Below, piece after piece: positions 63,480 to 64,000 of a stretch of DNA of 64,000 nt; the first letter of the stretch is position 1, and every line of letters starts with the position of its first letter. Origin of the DNA: Haloarcula sebkhae (GTDB lineage Archaea; Halobacteriota; Halobacteria; Halobacteriales; Haloarculaceae); contig NZ_BMPD01000003.1 in the NCBI RefSeq assembly GCF_014647415.1, positions 124,001 through 188,000 on the forward strand, read 5' to 3'. Position numbers and translations under genes: made by a program. Below the pieces are notes generated by a model. The model made no database searches and had not been told where the DNA came from. It saw only the letters and a program-made list of their open reading frames with translations.

Positions 63480-64000
63480 TCACTCAGTTACAGTGAACAA
63501 CCCCGTCATGCCGAGGCTCTGGTGGGGGACACAGTGGTACTCGTACTCCCCGGGAACCTCGAACGTGTAGGCGTACTCGTAGCCCGAACTGTACGTCTTC
63601 CCGTCATCTCCGGGCGTCCCGGACCAGTCGCTACCGGACGGCGTCGCAGTCGGCTTGACGTTGTGGCCGCCGGCCTCCCATACCCACAGGACGGTGCTTC
63701 CGACAGGGACCTCGAAGGATTCGGGCTCGAAGACGAAATCGCCCGGCGCGACGGCGACTTCTTGATCGGCGTCGACCGGTGTTTCGGTGGGTGTCGGTGT
63801 CTCAGTGGCCGTGGCAGTCGGTGTTGCCGTCTCAGTCGGTGTTTCAGTTCGGGTGGCGGTCTCCGCTGGCGTCGTCACCGAATCAGTTGGCGTTCCCGTC
63901 GCAGTCCGGGTCGGTGCTTGCGTAGCGGTGGCTGTCTCCGTCGGGGACGGTTCACCGCTGTCGCCACCACTACAGCCCGCGATAGTCCCGGTGACGACGG
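63480..64000 (-). CDS. Halocyanin-like blue-copper lipoprotein, N-terminus beyond right edge
   Basis: Visible from inside the signal peptide: VVTGTIAGCSGG has the lipobox AGC, then a long Thr/Pro/Glu/Ala linker (about 63780-63960) and a cupredoxin domain. Copper ligands are His in GGHNV, and Cys, His and Met in HCVPHQSLGM. It should carry electrons at the outer membrane face. A GTG at 63878 would give a shorter reading frame, but the in-frame lipobox upstream shows the gene starts further right, outside the window. Confidence 0.9.
   Translation of the reverse strand, partial: VVTGTIAGCSGGDSGEPSPTETATATQAPTRTATGTPTDSVTTPAETATRTETPTETATPTATATETPTPTETPVDADQEVAVAPGDFVFEPESFEVPVGSTVLWVWEAGGHNVKPTATPSGSDWSGTPGDDGKTYSSGYEYAYTFEVPGEYEYHCVPHQSLGMTGLFTVTE
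63780..63960 (-). repeat. Thr/Pro/Glu linker repeat of the halocyanin-like gene
   Basis: Repeated TETATPT/TPTETP-type codons (visible on + as ggtgt-cggtgt-ctcagt repeats) encode a flexible, possibly O-glycosylated spacer. The unit is not exact. It is likely to vary in length between strains. Confidence 0.7.

Noticed and set aside
1..64000. tRNA, rRNA, 7S RNA or origin of replication
   Set aside because: I looked for tRNA T-loop patterns and for oriC-like repeats beside an Orc1/Cdc6 gene and saw neither. A covariance search such as tRNAscan-SE would be decisive.

Overview
The window is a stretch of haloarchaeal chromosome, most likely from the genus Haloarcula. The evidence is high GC, acidic proteins, Tat/lipobox (AGC) secretion signals, archaeal information-processing genes (aRF1, S19e, PDCD5-like protein, IF2/aIF5B type, class I LysRS), an A-type ATP synthase, PAN, and a bacteriorhodopsin whose sequence looks like the cruxrhodopsins known from Haloarcula. 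The genus assignment rests on recall of the rhodopsin sequence and was not searched. Most of the window is ordinary core genome. I see no prophage, IS element, CRISPR array, rRNA or tRNA.

Layout. 1-1.6 kb: 3' part of srp54 and a universal stress protein. 1.6-7.3 kb (minus): an ABC importer operon of the branched-chain amino acid type (substrate protein, two permeases, two ATPases, chained by 4-nt ATGA overlaps), ending with a thioredoxin-like gene. 7.4-10.7 kb (plus): a lipoprotein, two adjacent single-domain MgtE/SLC41-like membrane proteins and a nucleoside-recognition (Gate) membrane protein. 10.7-15.2 kb: an HTH-GNAT protein, a CBS-MaoC fusion, a lipoprotein nuclease with a lamin-tail domain, a heme-b-like/molybdopterin fusion and a small membrane protein. 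15.2-19.5 kb (minus): etfB-etfA, a polyprenyl diphosphate synthase, a kinase-like ATPase, an RNA-binding protein and a HAD hydrolase. 19.6-22.9 kb: a membrane-anchored winged-helix regulator divergent from a secreted protein, then a methyltransferase with a decayed copy of its own 3' end beside it.

23-33 kb: the complete A-type ATP synthase locus in the order H-I-K-E-C-F-A-B-[rhodopsin]-D. The rhodopsin gene sits between atpB and atpD, with its own apparent promoter and T-run terminator. It has every residue expected of a light-driven proton pump. Pump and proton-consuming synthase are therefore encoded side by side, a compact photophosphorylation locus and the most striking feature here.

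33-64 kb: aRF1, a MinD-like ATPase, an HTH_10 regulator, an alpha/beta hydrolase, argS, a PDZ site-2 protease, a double-domain UspA, a 58-aa zinc-ribbon gene, lysS, pyrH, a DUF7123-like gene, a second site-2 protease, thiL, an AglD-like membrane protein, rps19e, a PDCD5-like gene, a PP-loop ATPase, a RecA/KaiC-like protein lacking a Walker A lysine, hisS, a SHOCT protein, a GNAT, truA, pepF, PAN, a PQQ-propeller lipoprotein, pyruvoyl arginine decarboxylase, a DUF5811-like gene, an AT-rich MazG-like gene, two tiny membrane proteins, infB and the C-terminal part of a halocyanin-like copper lipoprotein cut by the right edge. Intergenic regions of note are a 121-bp-spaced direct repeat upstream of aRF1, a run of five perfect hairpins downstream of PAN, and a short structured motif shared by the 22.2 kb and 58.2 kb spacers.
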